Shown in pieces: positions 5,558 through 7,918 of a stretch of 7,918 bases of DNA. Position numbers and translations under genes: made by a program. The first letter of the stretch is position 1, and each line of letters begins with the position of its first letter. This stretch comes from Candidatus Bathyarchaeum sp. GTDB taxonomy: Archaea; Thermoproteota; Bathyarchaeia; Bathyarchaeales; Bathyarchaeaceae. The notes beneath the pieces are model-generated. The model did no database searches, was not told the DNA's origin, and worked only from the letters and a program-made list of their open reading frames with translations. The stretch is taken from the NCBI GenBank assembly GCA_003096255.1, contig PIXS01000398.1:1-7918 (forward strand), read 5' to 3'.

Positions 5558-5626
5558 TCAAAACAGATACAACACTAAAATTAGCTGAGTTAAGGGAGAC
5601 GGCTAAAAGGTAAAAAAATTGATGAG

Positions 5627-6160
5627 ATGAGCTGCAGTTTGGATGTCTTTGAGGCTATTAAAGAAAGAAGAAGCACCAGATCATTTACTGAAGAAAATGT
5701 TTCAGATGAGGCTGTCAAGCAGTTAATAGATGCTGCCAGATGGGCTCCTTCTGCTGGCAATACACAGCCCCTAGAGTTGGTTGTTGTAAGAGATCCAGAA
5801 ATCAAACGGAAACTAACTGTTGCTGCGTTTAACCAAGCGTTTATTCAAAAAGCTCCAGTGGTCTTTGTTGTCTGCACGGACACAACTCGCTCAAAGAAGG
5901 GTTACGGGAGCAGAGGCGAACAACTCTACAGCATACAAGACACGGCGGCTTCCACAGAAAACATTCTCCTGGCTGCTCACGAACTGGGATTGGCGACATG
6001 CTGGGTTGGGGCATTCAATGAAAAGGATGTTGCTAAGGCAATAAACGCACCAAAGAAGACGAAGCCAGTAGCAATTATTCCTGTGGGACATCCTGCTGAG
6101 AGACCGTCAGCTCCAAAAAGAAGAGATGCTGACGAAATTGTTCACTATGAACGGTTTTGA
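5627..6160 (+). CDS. Nitroreductase-family FMN oxidoreductase
   Basis: A flavoenzyme of the nitroreductase fold, normally a homodimer holding FMN at the subunit interface and using NAD(P)H. The 177 residues carry the FMN phosphate-binding ERRSTRSF (13-20), AARWAPSAGNTQP (36-48) for the flavin ring and ribityl chain, KAPVVFVVC (75-83), the dimer-core helix QDTAASTENILLAAHELGL (104-122), CWVGAF (125-130) and the C-terminal PVAIIPVGHP (147-156). The real substrate cannot be read from the sequence; family members reduce nitro compounds, quinones, flavins or enones. The length is at the short end of the family. The ATG at 5627 has only a weak, distant site (AAAGGT, 5606-5611, 15 bases away), so initiation may be less efficient or depend on the leader. 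It is first in a four-gene operon ending in a permease. Confidence 0.92.
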   Translation: MSCSLDVFEAIKERRSTRSFTEENVSDEAVKQLIDAARWAPSAGNTQPLELVVVRDPEIKRKLTVAAFNQAFIQKAPVVFVVCTDTTRSKKGYGSRGEQLYSIQDTAASTENILLAAHELGLATCWVGAFNEKDVAKAINAPKKTKPVAIIPVGHPAERPSAPKRRDADEIVHYERF

Positions 6161-6172
6161 GGGAACCATAAA

Positions 6173-6409
6173 ATGGGTGATGAAGGAATATTAGGAGTCA
6201 AGAAGTGGTTCAGCAGATTTGCTGTTGCCTTAGGAGGATTCCTCATATTTGTGGGAATCATAGTGATAGGTGCCTTCATCATTGGCTTCTTTGGCATGAT
6301 AGACCTCAGCATCCTTGAAACCGAAAACATTCAGAACCTTTCCCTGTTGCTGTTGTTGGCAGTCGGTTTTGTTGATTTAGTTGCAGGAATTATACTCTGG
6401 CGAAGGTGA
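6173..6409 (+). CDS. Small two-helix membrane protein A
   Basis: No family recognised. The 78 residues have a charged amphipathic N-terminus (about 1-15, VKKWFSR), a long membrane helix (16-42), a short polar loop with acidic residues (DLSILETENIQN, 44-55) and a second helix (56-76) ending in WRR. Charge distribution suggests both ends face the cytoplasm. The start is ATG 6173, with GAGGG (6159-6163) 9 bases upstream, overlapping the nitroreductase stop. It lies 12 bases after that gene and its stop is interleaved with the start region of the next gene. The helix-2 pattern GxxxxVAG then IILWR resembles the same part of the following protein, suggesting an old duplication. It may be an accessory subunit of the downstream permease, but this is inference from context. 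Confidence 0.75.
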   Translation: MGDEGILGVKKWFSRFAVALGGFLIFVGIIVIGAFIIGFFGMIDLSILETENIQNLSLLLLLAVGFVDLVAGIILWRR

Positions 6410-6410
6410 T
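6404..6410 (+). promoter_or_regulatory. Shine-Dalgarno site deciding the start of protein B
   Basis: AGGTGAT matches the end of the 16S anti-Shine-Dalgarno region and lies 4 bases before GTG 6415. The in-frame GTG at 6406 lies inside this site and has no good site of its own, so 6415 is preferred. Confidence 0.5.
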
Positions 6411-6414
6411 TGGT

Positions 6415-6645
6415 GTGAAAATCAGAAAAGTCGTAGCCACAGTAACTGGATTAGCCCAAGAGGCAATAGGCTTGTCAGCAGCAGTGTTGGCTGTGATGCT
6501 GTTTTTTGACTTTCTTGAAGTTCAGACAGTATTCAGTCTGCCCGCCGAGTTTCTGCCCTTTTATCTTCTGGTTTTAGTTCTGTTCGGTCTTTTTTCGATT
6601 GTAAGTGGCGTATTTCTGATCCGTGAAGGACGGGAGAGAACCTAA
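6415..6645 (+). CDS. Small two-helix membrane protein B
   Basis: No family recognised. The protein is 76 residues from GTG 6415 (79 if GTG 6406 is used, overlapping the previous stop by 4 bases). It has a basic N-terminus (KIRK), a first membrane helix (about 10-31), a loop with acidic residues (DFLEVQTVFSLPAEF), a second helix (48-69) and a charged tail REGRERT. Topology and size match the protein just upstream. Both have paired glycines seven residues apart in helix 2 (G65/G72 there, G58/G65 here) with Val-Ala/Ser-Gly and a terminal arginine. The permease gene begins 9 bases after its stop, so it is almost certainly on the same transcript. A role as a transporter partner or membrane sensor is possible but unproven. 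Confidence 0.75.
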   Translation: MKIRKVVATVTGLAQEAIGLSAAVLAVMLFFDFLEVQTVFSLPAEFLPFYLLVLVLFGLFSIVSGVFLIREGRERT

Positions 6646-6646
6646 A

Positions 6647-6651
6647 GGAGG
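6647..6651 (+). promoter_or_regulatory. Shine-Dalgarno site of the permease gene
   Basis: GGAGG, within AAAGGAGG just after the previous stop, lies only 3 bases before ATG 6655. The spacing is short but no other nearby start fits the conserved N-terminus. Confidence 0.6.
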
Positions 6652-6654
6652 AAC

Positions 6655-7918
6655 ATGAAGTTGGGTACCGAGAAAAAATATGGGCTTTCCAATGCGATAA
6701 TCATGGGGTTAGGCGGTGCCATAGGCTTTGAGATTTTCGCATTGCTAAACTATGCTTACTTTGATTTGGCGGGACCCAGCATGATTTCAGCCCTCCTGTT
6801 CTGTGGAATAATAAACTTGGTAACTATGTTGAGTTACAGCGAACTTAGTGCTGCCCTGCCCGAGGTTGGAGGCGAATACACCTACACCAAAGCTGCCTTC
6901 GGTGGTTTCATTTCCTTCATGGCTGGCTGTCTCAGATGGCTGGCCAGTGTATTTGGTGGAGCTCTTGCTACAGTGGTTTTCGTTGAACAGCTTGGGGTCC
7001 TATTTTCTGTGTTTGCACCGTCAATTCAGGACCTTGTTTTAGCTAACACGTCTATCTTGATTATTGGATTGATTGTTATCCTAGTTTTTTTGGCTATTCG
7101 AGGAGTAGAAGAAGCAACCACCCTCATAGTGGCAGCATTCTTAGCCATATTCGTCATCTTTCTTGCCATGAGCCTAACATACACTCTTACGCCCCAAAAC
7201 ATAGTACCTGAAGCCTCAGGCAGCAGTCTAGCCCTCTTCTTTGCCACTGCCGCCTACATCTTTCCCATGTTTGTTGGCATGAGGTCTCTTGTGGCTGGGG
7301 CGCCCCAGATTAAGAATCCTGGAAGAAACATTCCTGTCGCTTTGATGATAACAACGGTGCTGTTGACTGCCGTCTACTTTGCTGTTGCTTTTGTAGCTGT
7401 GGGGGCAGTTCCTTTGGAGACAACAGAGGTAGTTAATGAGCCTCTTCTTAACCTTGCAGCCAGAAACATCATGGGTCCAATTGGTGCCATCCTGTTTGCT
7501 GTGGCTGGAATAATTGCAAGTGTGTCTTCTGTGGGCACTGCCATGACTGTTCAATCCAGCATTCTTGGTGGAATGAGCAGAGACGGATACCTGCCCAAGG
7601 CGTTGCTGAGGGCTCATAGGCGGTTTGGTTCACGTTACATAGCAATTATTGCCAGTTCCTTGTTTGTGTTGTTTTTTGGTACAAGCGGAGCAGTAGAGTT
7701 TCTTGGTTACGCGGCGAGTTTCGGGTCTCTGCTTGTGTTTGCTTTGGTTAACTTGTCCCTTATTCAACTCAGAAGGAAGATGCCGCGGTTAGATAGACCC
7801 TTCAAGGCGCCCCTCTATCCCATCACGCCCATTGTAGGGATAGTCATGTCTGTCTTGCTACTATCTATACCCGTTATTCTAAGGGACGTCAACGCTGAAA
7901 GTGCACTACTGTCCAGCT
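6655..7918 (+). CDS. APC-superfamily permease (3' truncated)
   Basis: A membrane transporter of the amino acid-polyamine-organocation type, usually a proton-coupled importer or an exchanger. The frame runs open to the window end, giving 421 residues of an expected 450-500. Family signs are the N-terminal GLSNAIIMGLGGAIG (10-24), SYSELSAALPEVGGEYTYT (60-78) at the helix 2/3 region, KNPGRNIPVAL (220-230) after helix 6, GGMSRDGYLPK and the late RPFKAPLYPITP loop. About eleven hydrophobic segments are visible. The start is ATG 6655 with a close GGAGG. Unusual points: the helix-1 substrate motif, normally G-small-G-I-F, reads GFEIF with Glu26, and helix 6 reads YIFPMF...LVAGAPQ instead of the common GF(E/D)...AEE. 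The substrate is therefore uncertain. It is the last visible gene of the nitroreductase operon. Confidence 0.9.
   Translation, partial: MKLGTEKKYGLSNAIIMGLGGAIGFEIFALLNYAYFDLAGPSMISALLFCGIINLVTMLSYSELSAALPEVGGEYTYTKAAFGGFISFMAGCLRWLASVFGGALATVVFVEQLGVLFSVFAPSIQDLVLANTSILIIGLIVILVFLAIRGVEEATTLIVAAFLAIFVIFLAMSLTYTLTPQNIVPEASGSSLALFFATAAYIFPMFVGMRSLVAGAPQIKNPGRNIPVALMITTVLLTAVYFAVAFVAVGAVPLETTEVVNEPLLNLAARNIMGPIGAILFAVAGIIASVSSVGTAMTVQSSILGGMSRDGYLPKALLRAHRRFGSRYIAIIASSLFVLFFGTSGAVEFLGYAASFGSLLVFALVNLSLIQLRRKMPRLDRPFKAPLYPITPIVGIVMSVLLLSIPVILRDVNAESALLSS

Noticed and set aside
5527..5613. 28-codon TTG-started frame directly after GGAGG in the divergent intergenic region
   Set aside because: No spacing between GGAGG and TTG, and the frame runs across the operon's own BRE/TATA box, so it is unlikely to be on the transcript.
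7228..7617. 129-codon minus-strand frame opposite the permease
   Set aside because: His/Ser/Arg-rich low-quality protein lying opposite well-conserved APC permease sequence.

Overview
The window reads as chromosomal DNA of an archaeon, most likely from the Thermoproteota/TACK side (Bathyarchaeia-like). That placement is an inference from gene style. The supporting signs are: an overlapping mre11-rad50 pair; the short archaeal form of adenylosuccinate synthetase; a small protein with the pattern of eukaryotic ribosomal protein L22e; BRE+TATA promoters (GAAAA-TTTAAATG and GAAAG-TTTTAAG); TTG/GTG starts; and short leaders with Shine-Dalgarno sites such as GGAGG or GGTGAT. No rRNA, tRNA, CRISPR array, transposase, integrase or defence module was seen.

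Layout. Positions 2-538 (+) hold the C-terminal part of Mre11, overlapping rad50 (535-2619, +) by 4 bases. A sequon-rich exported, C-terminally anchored protein follows with its own promoter (2734-3369, +). It converges on a minus-strand block. Read in the direction of transcription, that block is purA (5412-4399), an L22e-like gene (4363-4079), a 59-codon cysteine-rich protein (3994-3815) and a two-helix membrane protein with its own promoter (3627-3379). The 214-base gap 5413-5626 is a divergent promoter region. To its right a compact plus-strand operon carries an FMN nitroreductase-family enzyme (5627-6160), two small two-helix membrane proteins (6173-6409 and 6415-6645) and an APC-superfamily amino-acid/amine permease that runs off the window (6655-7918).

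How the genes work together. Mre11 and Rad50 form the ATP-gated nuclease complex that processes double-strand breaks. PurA makes adenylosuccinate in AMP synthesis and is probably co-transcribed with the L22e-like protein. The nitroreductase/permease cluster is spaced like one transcript and may couple uptake or export of a small amine or amino acid to a flavin redox step. Its substrate is unknown, and the permease lacks the usual small-residue binding motif in helix 1.

The points most worth attention are the eukaryote-type L22e candidate, the unlisted cysteine-rich gene with a perfect palindrome at its start, the unusual permease motifs beside two related small membrane proteins, and the altered D-loop of Rad50. 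No complete new multi-gene system is demonstrated.
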